Positions 1 through 11,400 of a DNA stretch of 64,000 bases are shown here, one piece after another. The notes beneath the pieces are model-generated. The model had not been told where the DNA came from. It saw only the letters and a program-made list of their open reading frames with translations, and made no database searches. This stretch comes from Grosmannia clavigera kw1407 (taxonomy: Eukaryota; Ascomycota; Sordariomycetes; Ophiostomatales; Ophiostomataceae): NCBI RefSeq assembly GCF_000143105.1, contig NW_014040831.1:1098974-1162973 (forward strand), given 5' to 3'. How positions within the stretch are numbered: position 1 is the stretch's first letter; every line of letters starts with the position of its first letter. Position numbers and translations under genes: made by a program.

Positions 1-2
1 CG

Positions 3-2652
3 TCGTCGACAGCCTCGTCGGTCGCAGCAGCTGATGCAAAGGCCCGACGAAGGGCGGCTAGTGACCCCCCCGTTGAGCCGCAGCCGGCAGCCATCGCTAG
101 CGACTTGCTACCGCCGAAACGAGCCCTCTCCGAGGCTGAATCGGACAGCAGCAGCAGCGGCAAAAAGAGAAGCAAGCGCCCCAAGCTGATGGGCCCCGAG
201 ACGTCGTCCGAGGCATTGTCGGCAAAAACTCCGTCTGCTTCCTCGTCTGCAAGGAAGAAGGCGAGCGTGCCTGCAGCCCGTGAAATCATCGAGATAGAAG
301 ACGACGACGACGAGGTTGCCAAGGACGCCGATGAGACGGAAGACGACACGTCCGACAGCAACACCTCGGAAGACGAGGTCCTGGCCGACACGACGCGCTC
401 CTCTGGCTCTGCTGCCGCACCCCAGCCGCCCAGACGGATCCTGAATGCACTCAGCGGTCGCCCCTACGACATGTGGCAGGGCAAGGAGCTGCTCCTACGC
501 TGGGACGGCTTTCCGGACGACCCACACGAGCTCCTCGAGACGGCCAAAGGCGCCGCCATTCCCGACAACTACCAGCTCTCCGGGCCGCTGGCCACGCCTT
601 GGGTCTGCCCCATCCGCCCGTGTGGCCGTCACTTCTTGTCGCTGGCCAACATGGGTCTCCATTTCAAGGTGAGCTGGCCAGCCGTCAGCCTGGCTAGCCA
701 ATGATGCTTACAGACCTCTACCTTGTCTCAGATTAATCATCAGTTTGCCCTGCTCCATGACAACCTCGACGGAAGCTTCTCGCCGGTGCCGGATGTGGCC
801 AAGGCACCAGGTCAGCTCGGTGTCTGGGTCATCTCCCGGGCGAAGCCGAAGCCGAAGCCAAAGCCGCAGTTGCAGTTGCAGTTGCAGTTGCAGCGGTCGG
901 AGAAGCCAGCCACAGAACAGCCACCGGTCCTGCCGCAGCTGTCCCAATTCCGGTCCACGTCTGGCCCGGTCATTCCAAAAGACACGGCGCCACGATCAGA
1001 GAGAGAGAGAGAGCGGCCAGATCGACGTCTCCTCCTCAAAAACGAAATCGTCATGGCCACGCCCGGTCGCGAGTACCTGGTTCTTCCGCTCGAACTTCGT
1101 GGAACAGAGAAAAACAACAGCAGCTTTGGCGTGCCGTTGCCCGACGGCTACCAGTATTCCACATACCCGAAACATCCGTGGATCTGTCCGGTGCGCACGT
1201 GTCGGTCTGTCTTTCTCCGCATTCCCAACCTGGGGGCCCACTTCACTGTAAGTCTTGGCTGCAGCGTCTCTCTTGGCCTCCTTCGCTGTTCCCGCTGACC
1301 GTCAGCGAAAACACCGCCGCCGGCTGCTTAACGACAACGGCGACGGCACGCTCTCGGAAATCGGCAAACACGACGCTGCCCGTGGCATTGTGGTGTCGCA
1401 GACCCGCCGCAAGGCCGCCGAGCTCGAACCGCTAGCCGTGCCGCTTCCGCCGGGATACAACACAGCAACAGCTGTAGCGGCAGCTGAACCAACAGAAACA
1501 ACACCTTCTACAGTTTATAATACAGTGCCTCATGAAGTTATCGACACTGTGCTCTTAGGACCTTTGGCCCACACGACGCCGACGTGGGAGTACGCCCAGT
1601 CACTGCTGGTGCGGCACTGCGAGCAGATGCCGACCAAGGGCTACGTGCCACTGTTTGCGCAGCTGGCCCGCCTGCGCGACATTCAGTGGAACGAGCTGTG
1701 GACGGCGCGGCACCCGTTCCACGACACGCTGCCGCGCGACGTGTCCAGCCTGATCTTCCAGCTGACGGGCGAGCGCAACAAGCTGCCATGCCAGTACTGC
1801 CGCGAAGGCAAGGGCCCGTTTGCGGGCTGCGTGATCCTGCCGGTCCACGCGCCTGTCGAGCTGCACGCTGCCGTCACGTGCTGTGCCAACTGCCTCTATC
1901 ACTGCGGCCAGGCGGGCTGTTCGCTCAAGACGCACCTGCGCGACCGCTTCGGCGTCCTCTTCCCGGACGTCGACCTGGACGCCGAGCGTCACCGTCTCAA
2001 CCTGCCGTCGACGTCGTCAGCCGACGCCGTCACGGATGACAGCCTAGACAGAGGCCCAGCTTCTTCTGCCTTTAGCCGCCGCTCCGAGCGGATCGCCGTG
2101 AAGGAGTCCGTGGCCGATGGGCTGGCAGCACCGGGAACCGACAGCGCCGGCATGGGCTCTACTTCGGTCAAGCGCAGCCGCTCGGGCAACGCCACGCCGC
2201 AGCCGGCTCCAGCCACCGTCATGACCGGCGCCAACGCCTCCATCGCCGACTCGACCGGCCAGCTGCTCGAGATGGAGGACTGGAAGGTCGCGCCCGGCCA
2301 CGTCGAGGTGCAGCGAGCCGCGCGTCCCGGTGGTGAGATCCGCACCGAGAGCGTCGCCTTCTCCAACGCCTACCTCACCACGCCCGGCCAGCTCGTCCGC
2401 ATCGACCACAACCTCTCCTTCTGCGTCCAGGTGGTCCGCCCGGGCGCCACCCAGGTGTTCAACCCCGATGCCTCCGCCACATACGTCTGCTCGCTGGCCG
2501 CTGGAAAGCTGCGCGTCCGCGTCGACGACGCCGAGTTCATCGTCGGCCCCCACAGCATGTTCCAGGTTCGGCCCGGCCAGTGCTTCACCGTCCAGAACCG
2601 GCTCTACGTCGACGCCTACCTGCACATGTCCGCACTACGGAACCTGCCGTAG
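3..2652 (+). CDS. C2H2-finger / DUF3716-like / cupin-like nuclear protein, 5' partial
   Basis: The frame is open from base 3, so the start codon lies before the window. Exons are 3-668, 732-1247 and 1306-2652; both introns (63 and 58 nt) are phase 0. The N-terminal part is acidic and Ser-rich with basic KKRSKRPK-like stretches, as in nuclear proteins. Two units each carry a C-x4-C-x12-H-x4-H finger (Cys codons at 606 and 621, His at 660 and 738 in the first), preceded by a Trp-[VI]-Cys-Pro start. A Lys-Pro/Gln-Leu repeat (about 841-895) lies between them. Exon 3 encodes a Cys-rich block starting PCQYCREGKGPFAGC (about 1786-1935) that resembles fungal DUF3716. The last ~120 residues look like a cupin beta-roll of the CENP-C C-terminal kind (inference). 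A chromatin or DNA-binding role is likely, but the exact function is unknown. Confidence 0.7.
841..895 (+). repeat. In-frame KP / QL microsatellite
   Basis: Tandem copies of a 6-base GAAGCC-like unit are followed by tandem copies of a 6-base TTGCAG unit. They encode alternating Lys-Pro and then Gln-Leu inside the linker between the two zinc-finger units, and the reading frame is kept. This is probably length-variable between strains. Confidence 0.8.
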
Positions 2653-3352
2653 AGAGCCGATGCGGACCGAAGGCGAGGAGGACGAGGCAAAGCCGGCACA
2701 ACGTGCCCATCTTGGCAGTCCTGTACAAATAGAACATGCATACGGAGTAACAGTCGGGATTTAGGGCGCAGACGCATCCACAGAGGGTCAGCAAATGCTT
2801 AGTCAGCCCATGGGAAGTATCTTCCATGTCTTGCATGTCAGATGGCCCGCCACCTCATCGACCAGGGCGATTATGCCCACGTGGCCATCCTCGACATTGT
2901 CGACCGGGCTGTCGGAGCTGCCGTGGCTGTCGATCTTGTCGCAGCCGCAAGCGAGACAGCCTCCTGTGCGGCATCCAACAGCTGCTCGCAGGCCCATCTG
3001 TGTCCGGCGCCGTCGCCGAGATTAGCGGCAACAACGTCACCCTGTCACCACCCCTTCCCTACGCCGACGTCGAGACAGAGAAGAGCATGGCAGCCTTCTG
3101 GTCTCAGCGATATGTGCGAAGGCAAAGGGAAGACAGTACTGGACTCTGTCCGGCTCGGAAACACGTTCAAGTATTCAACAGTCAAACAGTCCAATTATAT
3201 ACAAGAGTGCCCTCCGGAAAGCAAAAGGCTAAATCTAACAGGCGTCATCGAATAGCGTCAAAAGTCGTAAATCCTGGACTTGCACAAGCCTGTGCAGCAT
3301 GTATATGCATGAGCCCATCCCGGGTCATCCAGTCGCCCTGTTTGGTCCCCCC
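2653..3352. other. Intergenic spacer with dehydrogenase relic
   Basis: This is the space between two convergent genes. It holds one TACGGAGTA motif at 2741-2749 and the degraded dehydrogenase listed separately. No intact gene is visible. Confidence 0.6.
2842..3140 (+). pseudogene. Short-chain dehydrogenase relic, internally deleted and frame-broken
   Basis: From 2842, frame 1 reads ARHLIDQGDYAHVAILDI, which looks like the second helix and strand of an SDR Rossmann fold. From about 2960, another frame reads LLAGPSVSGAVAEISG and then NNVTLSPPLPYADVETEK...AAFWSQRY, which resembles the C-terminal tail of fungal 15-hydroxyprostaglandin-dehydrogenase-type SDRs. The central part, including the YxxxK active site, is absent. 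Head and tail lie within about 300 bases and in different frames. I read this as a dead remnant. The family match is from memory, and a chance resemblance in a GC-rich stretch is possible. Confidence 0.4.
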
Positions 3353-4089
3353 TCAGACGTACACCCGCTGGTTGGAGTGGGAGCTGCGCCGGCTGCGGCT
3401 GTGGTGGCTGCGGCTGGCCGGTCGGTGGCTGCCGCTGCCGCTGCGCCGGCGGTGGACGCGCGTGGTGGTCTCGCGCACGTAGCGGCGGTCGCCCTCGGTC
3501 GTACTGAGGCGGCTGCCGTGCATCCAGGCGAGGATGGCAGTGCAGAAGAAGAAGACGCAGTTCATGATGCCAAAGGCAAAGGCCGTCTTGAGCATCGCGC
3601 ACGGCTTGTCGGTATTGATGCTGATGCCCTGGCCGCTGACTGTGATCAGGCCGGCCGAGACGACCCACGGATCGGACGCGGAGATGTGCGTGCAGTTGGC
3701 CGTGGCGATGAACCGCAGCTCGTACACGGCCGCGATCAGCGTGCCGACAAAGCCAAGGTCGATGAGCGCGACAAAGAGCGCGTTCATGCTGCTGCGGTGG
3801 TAGCTGAAGATGGTGAAGAGGCACCAGGCCACGCCCAGGACCGACGTGATAAAGAGAATGAGGACATAATTGGGCGTGAGCTCGTTGGCGCTGATGAAGC
3901 CGTGCACAAACCAGGCGAGGATGCCCATGGTCGGGATCTGGAGCCGGCGGGAACAGTCGGTCAGCGCGCCCATACGAGAAGGGGAAAGAGGAGCAGGCGA
4001 CGAGCCAGACAATGACCGGACCAGCAGATACGTACCAGCGTGATAATCTGCATGACGCGCCAAAAGGCGAAGATGACTGCGAACACCAT
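3353..4089 (-). CDS. MARVEL-type four-helix membrane protein
   Basis: Two exons on the minus strand, 4089-4036 and 3937-3353, joined in phase 0 across a 98-nt intron with a GTACGT donor; about 212 residues. Four hydrophobic segments are visible at about residues 14-33, 42-62, 69-91 and 131-152, the usual MARVEL layout. The short N-terminus is cytosolic. The C-terminal tail is rich in Arg, Ser and His and ends in VYV. The Cys in the loop before segment 4 and the Ala-Trp-Phe-Val-His-Gly stretch of the first helix fit fungal MARVEL proteins. These act at the plasma membrane or in vesicles, but no partner can be named. The start was chosen because the short exon supplies the beginning of helix 1, which the downstream ORF alone lacks. 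Confidence 0.7.
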
Positions 4090-5028
4090 CGTAGACAAGC
4101 GCTCGCAAGCTGGGGCAGATGGCAAAAACCGTTGCTCAACGATCCTGAGAGCTGGAATGCGGCCCCGTTCGAGATAAGCTTTCCTGCACTGTCTCGGCAC
4201 AGACAAGAGGACTGGAATGCGGAGGAGAATGGAGAGAAGAAAAAGCAGATTGCAGGATGCAGAATGCAGAATGCAAATGGCAGATTGCAAAAGGCAGCAG
4301 GTGGGGATGACGTCTGTCTTTAGCGACGGCCTGGCAACGTCCTTGTATCCTGGGAATACGAGCAACGAGGAAGGCAGTCCAGGAGCAATGGGAGAGATCC
4401 TGGGCAAGAGCGACGCCAGCAGCTTCTCCAGGTGGGGGGGGCGACCGGGCAACCAATGGGGCCCCCAGGCCCAGCCTCTTGCAGCAACCAGCTCGTCTGG
4501 CTGCTACACCACCATACTTTGTATGCCGTAAAACCTCGCCAGCGAACCAAAAGGACCAGGAGCCCGACTCGGCCTGCATGGCGCGTCGCATCCACCAGCT
4601 TCACACCACGGTCACCGTCTTCGTTGCTCTTCTCGCTCTGCTTGACCGACAGGTCGAACGGTCTCGAACAACACAAAATGGCGGTCGATTATTCACCGGG
4701 CAACAGCTGCAATCGGCGATGGCTGGGGAACACACTAGCCCCAAAACGAAACGCCAGCAACGCTCGGACCTGGACAAACGGTGGCTGGCGGCTGGTGGCT
4801 GGTGGTCCTAGGGCGCTACTCCGTACAATTTAATGCTTTACGGAGTACGTCGTACGGAGTACACAGCACGAAATACTCCGTACGACGTATTCCCAGCCAC
4901 CACCAAGACCTTGTAAGGAACATCGTGATTAGATTAGGTCATAAAAACTCCGAAGTCCGTGCCATGACGATTATGTAATTGGTATCCAACACGTTGAGAC
5001 CACATTTGTCCAGCTCACAGCTCCGTCT
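4090..5028. other. Intergenic spacer with motif cluster
   Basis: No gene is supported. At 4245-4300 there are imprecise direct repeats built on GATTGCA and GCAGAATGCA. At 4817-4889 lies the densest cluster of TACGGAGTA motifs in the window, including a perfect inverted repeat. Confidence 0.6.
4846..4889. repeat. Perfect 16-bp inverted repeat, 12-nt loop
   Basis: TACGTCGTACGGAGTA at 4846-4861 is exactly reverse-complemented at 4874-4889, with a 12-base loop between. Each arm fuses the two recurrent intergenic motifs (TACGTCGTA and TACGGAGTA, overlapping by two bases). Two more copies of the second motif lie just upstream at 4817-4825 and 4839-4847. Confidence 0.9.
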
Positions 5029-8000
5029 TCACCTCTCCTGGTCATCCGCCATATCGTCAAAGTCCCGAATAACCGGGGCCAGGCTGTCGGTCTCGTCGCC
5101 ATCACCGCTCAGCAGTGGTCTGTCGCTCCTCTTCTCTCTCCTTCTCCTGCCTTCCCGCTCGCTGCCGCTGTTGTTTCCGCTGCCAGTACCGCTGCCGCTG
5201 CCGCTGCCGCTACCACTGCCACTGCCAGTTCCATAGCTGCTGTAGATCTCGCTGATCGGCGAGTTCTCGACATCAAGAAAAGCTTCCGCCAACGACGGCT
5301 CCCTGGGGATGTTGGGCAGCCTAGGCAGCGGTGGTAGGCCACGGGTCGGTCCTTTCCTCTCGGCGCTGCCACCAGCCCGGCTGTTTGCTTCACGCACCGC
5401 TGCCTCTGACCAGTCCACATCTTCCATACGCCCGATGCCCGTACCAGGGCTGGTCAAACCCGCACCCATACTTCCCTGGCCAAACGTCCGGGCCATCTTC
5501 GGTGTCCGATTTCCCCGGAGTGCCGACGACGATGACGGACCGGCGCTCGAGGCCTCGGACATCACGCTGCTGCCACCGGCCACGGACCCTGTCGGCGAAG
5601 GCGTGTATACGCCAAAGGACCCAAACGGCGCCGGCAGATGGCCGCTTCCGCTGCCACCACCACCTCCGCTGTAAGGCATGCCATGTGGACCTCCAGCTCC
5701 ATGACCACCCACTGCTGCCACAGATACGCCCGATCGCACAGACTGACCGCCGCCACCGCCGCCGTACGACGTCAGGTAGCCTGTCGAACCGCTCCGTATT
5801 GTCATGCTATCCATTGTCGGTGGCCGTGGGAAGGCATAGCTGCTGCCACTGCCGCCGATACCGCTGTGCCGCTGTGCTGGGCTCGTCGTTCCTGAACCGC
5901 CGCCCGCCGACGACGCAGAGCTCTCGTCGTTGATGTTGTCACCCTGGTTGGTCGCGTTCCATGTGTCTGCAACCACCCAGCAGTGTGACAGCTCGTGGGC
6001 CGCCTCGTCACCGCCACCGCCGGTAGTCCGCCAAGGCGGCATCTTGGCACCCTTGAGCCGCGGAGACAAATGGTAGGCCACGCCCTCATGGTACCGCATG
6101 TTGAGCGCGTCTACCGCCACCGAAGCCAGTGTCTGCAGTATGCCATATATGAGCACCCATCGCCCGCGCCGTGCTGTCGAAGGGTCCACGTCGCCAACTC
6201 GGTCCGCTTTTTCGAACTTGGAGAACGCATCGATCAGGTCCGACTGCGTGAATTCAGAACCCAGCACCAACATGTTCGTCGCCACCGTGTACGCCAGCTG
6301 CACTCGACGCTCGACTGCCCCTGCACGGCTGCTCATTCCCGCTTCCGACTCCGGTACCAGTGGGTAGGGATGTGGGATGTGTGGAAACCGCAGTCGGTTG
6401 TCAAATTCGACCAGCATGTCCGTCATCGGAAGGTCCGCCGTGTCCGCCTCAAACGCCTTGTTGCCACTCTCTGACACCAGCATCCACTTGCGTCCCGAAC
6501 GTGCCTCAGAGCCGTCCCACACAATGTCACGATCCACGAGATAGTCGTACAGGGCCGCAAAGTCCTTTTGGATGGCATGTGCCACCGTCCGTGTCAGCCA
6601 CATGTCGTCGTCCTGGCCGCCTCCAATGGCTAATCCCGACTGTATCATCGTTGGGGGCGGCGGCAGCGGTGGCCACCGCCCGTATGCGCGCGTGTAGTGT
6701 GCGATCAGGAACTTCTGCAGCCGATCTGCTGCCCCCTTCGCCGGGCTCTTCATCGCCAGCCCGCCCATGCTGGACACAGACGCCACGGCCCCCGGCCACA
6801 TATCCACGTAGTGGAAGTTCGCCAATCGCTCCTCGGCTGCCTGCACGCGCAGCTGCGTCTCGAGACAGGCTCGTTCCAGAAGGGCGCGTGTGATTGGCGT
6901 CACACTCTTGAAGTCTGCGCATGCCTCCAGGTTGGCATACATGCCTGCGCAGTGCAAAAAACACTCGCGCCAGCCCTCCTCCCACCGCACATCCGGACTT
7001 TCTGACCACGCAAGGATCGACACGGCAGCATCGGGCTCGTTGCGCACGTCGTCTATGCCACGTGCTCCTAGATAATTAATGATCGTTCCAACGTTGTCCG
7101 TCTCTGGCGGCATATACGCCTCGAGTCGCGCATGTAAGTCTGACAGCGCCTGATACAACGACAGCCCGACGAGGGAGGCGTGGTACAACAGTGCAAGCAC
7201 ATTGCGCGTCGTAATGTGATGCCGCAGCTGGTCCGTCTTGCTCATATTCGCCGGTGTCGGGAAGTACATCTCGTAGCTGATCTGGCCATCGGCTTCTCTC
7301 AAGCTGTTGTCCTCCGAGATCGGTGGCGTAGGCTGGCCCATGCCATGTCCGCCTTGGCCGTAACCATGGACATAACCGTGGCCATAGCCCTGCAGCCCCA
7401 GATGCTGTTGACGATGTTGGTGGCCGCTTGCACCAGCCAGGTGCCGCTGGAGCATGGGTGGAGCGCCGACTGGAGATGGGGGCAGCTGTATGTCCTCTTC
7501 CGTCGATCCCTCTCGCAGCTGTGTGATGAGGTACCGAGATTCTGTAGCTTCGACGATATGCGACGACAGTCGGAAGGAAGGGTTTGGCCGCGGCTGCTGT
7601 CCTTTATGTCCAAAAAATACGAGAACATCTCCGTTTGGGTCCCAGAGCTCCGGGTCCTTGCGCAGCTTGTTCCATCTCTGTACCGGTCGGCCGGCTCCGA
7701 TCCAGCGCTTGATTTGTGGCGCCGTCGCAGCCGGTGGTATAGGAGGAAGCTTCGCCGAGGGTGGCGGATGCATCGCACTGCCAGGAATGTCCCATGAATT
7801 GTCGCTCGTTGGTGAGCCGTAGGCTTGCTGGAAATGCTCTTGTTGCTGCTGTTGCTGTGCCAGGCGTTGGGCAACCATTGAGTCCATAGATTCATGCGCC
7901 TGGTCATGCTCGCCGGATGTATCACTGCCCAGCGGTGGTCGAACAGTTGCCGCAGAGAGCGGCCGGAAGTCGGGATCCTTGTCTTCGTTCTTGTGCTTCT

Positions 8001-8478
8001 TGCCAAAGGTAAACGCCTTGACCAGGCCTCGGCGCACATTTTCACTCTTCCTATCGACAGCCGAGCGCAAACCTGATTTCTCGATGCCCGACACGTCTTC
8101 TGTCCTAATGTTAGGCCGGCGCGCTCGCGCGTATGCAAAATCCTCCAGAGGGCCGCCTCTGAAGTGACCGCCTGGACCGCCCTGCCGGCCATCCACGCTG
8201 TCACCGCTCTGACTTTCAGAGCTTGCGCCCCCCCCTATGTCGTTGCGATAACCACCATTTGTCGGCTCCACCTCGCGGATAGGCTCAGAAAACTTCAGGA
8301 AGCGCGCATTAGTGGTACCTATGCCAGTGTCCTGCCTCGCCGGCATGGCAAATTCGAAGCCTGCATTTTCCTCCGAGCTGGTGGTGGATCTGGCCCCGGA
8401 TCGAGCCACACCCTTGCCGTTGCCGTCGACCTTGGTCTGTGTGATCTTCTTGCGAACATATGCGCTCCTTCCAGACAT
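5029..8478 (-). CDS. Very large uncharacterised fungal protein (1149 aa)
   Basis: A single uninterrupted exon of 1149 residues. The N-terminal ~250 residues are polar and disordered, with a basic RRGLVKAFTFGKKHK patch at about 150. A conserved-looking core begins near IKRWIGAGRPVQRWNKLR and DPNGDVLVFFGHKG (about 255-300). It continues through YEMYFPTPANMSKTDQLRHH (about 400) and a helical region with TTRNVLALLYHASLVG and WEEGWRECFLHCAGMY. The C-terminal third is Gly/Ser-rich and ends in a Ser-Gly repeat and acidic stretches. It matches my memory of a broadly conserved Pezizomycotina family annotated only as a domain of unknown function (possibly DUF8004). No catalytic motif, membrane segment or signal peptide is seen. 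Confidence 0.8.
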   Translation of the reverse strand: MSGRSAYVRKKITQTKVDGNGKGVARSGARSTTSSEENAGFEFAMPARQDTGIGTTNARFLKFSEPIREVEPTNGGYRNDIGGGASSESQSGDSVDGRQGGPGGHFRGGPLEDFAYARARRPNIRTEDVSGIEKSGLRSAVDRKSENVRRGLVKAFTFGKKHKNEDKDPDFRPLSAATVRPPLGSDTSGEHDQAHESMDSMVAQRLAQQQQQQEHFQQAYGSPTSDNSWDIPGSAMHPPPSAKLPPIPPAATAPQIKRWIGAGRPVQRWNKLRKDPELWDPNGDVLVFFGHKGQQPRPNPSFRLSSHIVEATESRYLITQLREGSTEEDIQLPPSPVGAPPMLQRHLAGASGHQHRQQHLGLQGYGHGYVHGYGQGGHGMGQPTPPISEDNSLREADGQISYEMYFPTPANMSKTDQLRHHITTRNVLALLYHASLVGLSLYQALSDLHARLEAYMPPETDNVGTIINYLGARGIDDVRNEPDAAVSILAWSESPDVRWEEGWRECFLHCAGMYANLEACADFKSVTPITRALLERACLETQLRVQAAEERLANFHYVDMWPGAVASVSSMGGLAMKSPAKGAADRLQKFLIAHYTRAYGRWPPLPPPPTMIQSGLAIGGGQDDDMWLTRTVAHAIQKDFAALYDYLVDRDIVWDGSEARSGRKWMLVSESGNKAFEADTADLPMTDMLVEFDNRLRFPHIPHPYPLVPESEAGMSSRAGAVERRVQLAYTVATNMLVLGSEFTQSDLIDAFSKFEKADRVGDVDPSTARRGRWVLIYGILQTLASVAVDALNMRYHEGVAYHLSPRLKGAKMPPWRTTGGGGDEAAHELSHCWVVADTWNATNQGDNINDESSASSAGGGSGTTSPAQRHSGIGGSGSSYAFPRPPTMDSMTIRSGSTGYLTSYGGGGGGQSVRSGVSVAAVGGHGAGGPHGMPYSGGGGGSGSGHLPAPFGSFGVYTPSPTGSVAGGSSVMSEASSAGPSSSSALRGNRTPKMARTFGQGSMGAGLTSPGTGIGRMEDVDWSEAAVREANSRAGGSAERKGPTRGLPPLPRLPNIPREPSLAEAFLDVENSPISEIYSSYGTGSGSGSGSGSGSGTGSGNNSGSEREGRRRREKRSDRPLLSGDGDETDSLAPVIRDFDDMADDQER
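5170..5230 (-). repeat. Ser-Gly coding microsatellite
   Basis: GCCGCT-type hexamers (read on the plus strand) encode GTGSGSGSGSGSGSGTGSG near the C-terminus of the 1149-residue protein. This is a simple in-frame expansion. Confidence 0.8.
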
Positions 8479-11400
8479 GGTAGATGTCTAGCCGTTTACG
8501 TATTGGCGAATATCCGGGTCAGTTGGGTCAGCAGGACTGATCGATGGTCAGTCAGTCAATCAAGCAGCCGAAGTAGGCCGACTTGCTGCAGTCAAGCTGC
8601 TCAGTTCGAAGACGACGCGATGGTATAGTAGGAGTGTCTCCAGAGAGGGTTGCATTTCAGGCACCTGTTCGCGTCAACAGCCGTCCCAACACAGAGGGGG
8701 TCGAGTTCTTAAACAAGATATATGAAGCAGAAGGGAGATTTCAATGCAATCCGAAGCACGACGCAGCTAGAGAGAGGGGGTATATGGCAGTAGTGTCATA
8801 CAGGGGTCGCGCCCTAATTGTAAACGAGAACGAAAGCAGCATGGGGGTGTTTCTTACGATCCAGAGACAGCAGGCCGTCCCTGGGACAAAAACAATGATG
8901 GAACGGAGATTCTGGAGACAATAGGAAGGTCCGGCAGGGGTCGCATGCATGCGGTCGGGATCGCCATCCCCTGTAATCGACCCTTGCCACTGGAACTATA
9001 GCATTTTCTTTCTTTTCTTTTTTTGCGTTCATATCAAGTGGAGGGATTATTATGAACTTATTCCCACTTGGCGACGATTGTAACGGGCGGGAGATAAGGA
9101 AAGGCAGGCGGGACGCATGTAGTGGGCTTAGCGGAGGGGTTATCATCTTACCTGCACAGGACAAAAGAAAAGGCGTGAGGCGTGATCGGCAAGGATGGCT
9201 CCGGCCGGACAGTGATGTGCGCCCGCTAATAACGTTTCCCGTTACGCCGTCCGTCGAATTTTATTGAGAATGGCGAGAAGGACCGTCTTTTCGGAATTCA
9301 AAGCCCTCTCGAACGGTGTCCGACGACCAGATGATCCTCATAAGAAGACAAGCTCTCTTCAGGTCCGGTGTTGGTCGGACGATCGGTACAACAGCAGCCT
9401 TAACAGAATAGCAACTGACTCTGGATGCGGAAGAGAAAGGGCTGGGCTGCCGTACCGAAAAAATGACGAGTATTGTTCAGGAGAGACTAATTGTCGTTGG
9501 TGCGCAGCTAGAAAACACCAGAAGCTTTCAAGTCGTGGGCAGTCTGGGTTTTCATAGTAAGATATCTTACTTGTTCGTATGAGAGCGATATGCGGCCGGG
9601 GGACTAATGAGAGCAACCGTTGATTGAAAGGTGTGCGTGGAGATCGGTCGCCGCACGCTCCTCTAACCAGGTCCAGTCTGACAGGCCAAACAAACGCTCC
9701 AGTGGATGGCGAAAGCCGGAGGTGATCTTACATAGTATGCTGGTACTTGTAGGTAAAGCGGGGACGATGATAGGGGGATAGTAGGACGCTATGCGTTGCA
9801 TTTCTCTGCGTGTCAATCCGTCCAATAGTGTGCTCGTACGAAACGAGTTGCTCTGCATATGGAGGCTTGCGTTGTAAATGTATTTAAAATCGAGCGAGGG
9901 ACGCATGAGACGCACTGCCAATCCCTCATCAGTTACTCCGTATGGAAAGTACTTATGGAGAGTGGCAAGATTCTAAGGGGCTGCGGTATGTTAGAAACGC
10001 CATGACGCGGGTAAACGTGCCGGTGCGAGACACTGAGAGTAATTGTGCTCGGTGGAAGGGAGTCGATGCTTCACAAGCAGCGCACAAAACAGGCATGGGC
10101 CTGTGCCATGCGACGTCTTTACTATGTCCGGCAAGCACTAGTGTGAGACGCCGTTACATAGTAGCGGGTGGGCCGACCTGCGATAAGAACCGAATGGATG
10201 TTCAATTTGAAGCCGTAATCAGCAACATCGGCGAAGAGCCAACCGTCTTTGCTCATTGGTCGATACTCGCCTGCCGTGAATACAGGCACTCACAGCACTC
10301 CGCTAGTCATAAGCAGGCAGCGGCAGGCTCGGCCTTATTATTCGCTTATCCGTTGCAATTGCTGGTACAAGCGGGTCTCTTTGGTCTGTTTGGTCTGTTT
10401 ACAGAAGGGATTCCGTACTATGTACGGAGTAGATGGAAGGACACGGTCGTCTCCTCTTCCATGGGTTTCCTGGCTCTTGGCGATGGCATGGCGTATTAGC
10501 GTGCGTGGCTCGCCCTTCAAGGCTACCGTACCAAACAGTTTGCGATAAAATACATAGTAGACGGGGTGGGCGCTGGCGATAGATTTAAGCGAAAATGCTA
10601 GGGTCGAAAAGAGATGAAGGTGTCTGCAGGTGTTGCCAGAAAATATGACTCGTTCGATAGATGTAGACAAGAAACGCCAGCTATGTAAGGAAGGAAGGAA
10701 AGCAGCCCCCATTGCCCATACGGAAGGCGGTAGGGTGCTCGCAGGGGGAAACAGGGTCGCCCCCACTTGGGCAACTGATACGGCAGTAAAGTCACGCAGA
10801 ATTGTGGATAGTACGGAGTATGCAACGCAAGATGCATTGGGGAAAGTGGCACCGACCTGCACAGAAAAGTGCAGAGTACGGGGTAGGAACGTCAATATGC
10901 GAACAAATTCGGAAGGCACAGGGAAGGCTCGCCGGCAAGGAGAATTCTGCAATCCTAAAACAGGTTCGGTGGACACCTGACACCGTCCGCGAGGCTATGC
11001 TGGTTCGAGGTCTATGCCGAATGCACGCTACGCCGCATTGGTGGGCCGCCGGGTTGTCTGGTAGCATGTCGGAGCACCGATGCACGCACGCACGACCAGA
11101 CGTGATCCAGAACTGCTCGGAAGAACAGGTGTCACGCTTCAAATTACCAGGACTGGAGCATAGCCGGGGGACGTCGTCAATGCCCCTGGACCCTCTCCAT
11201 CTTATCCAATACTTGTACCCGCGATCTTCGATCGTCTCCATCTGTGGTGGGTCGTGACCCGGATATAATTGTTTTACTATGTATCTTACATAATGCTATT
11301 TCCAGCAGCCAGCTGGATACAGTGCGTCGGTGCAGGGGACGACAATGTTCGCGACCAAGGAAAGCAAACAGTTTGGACCGAGTCAGCCTTACAAGCACTA

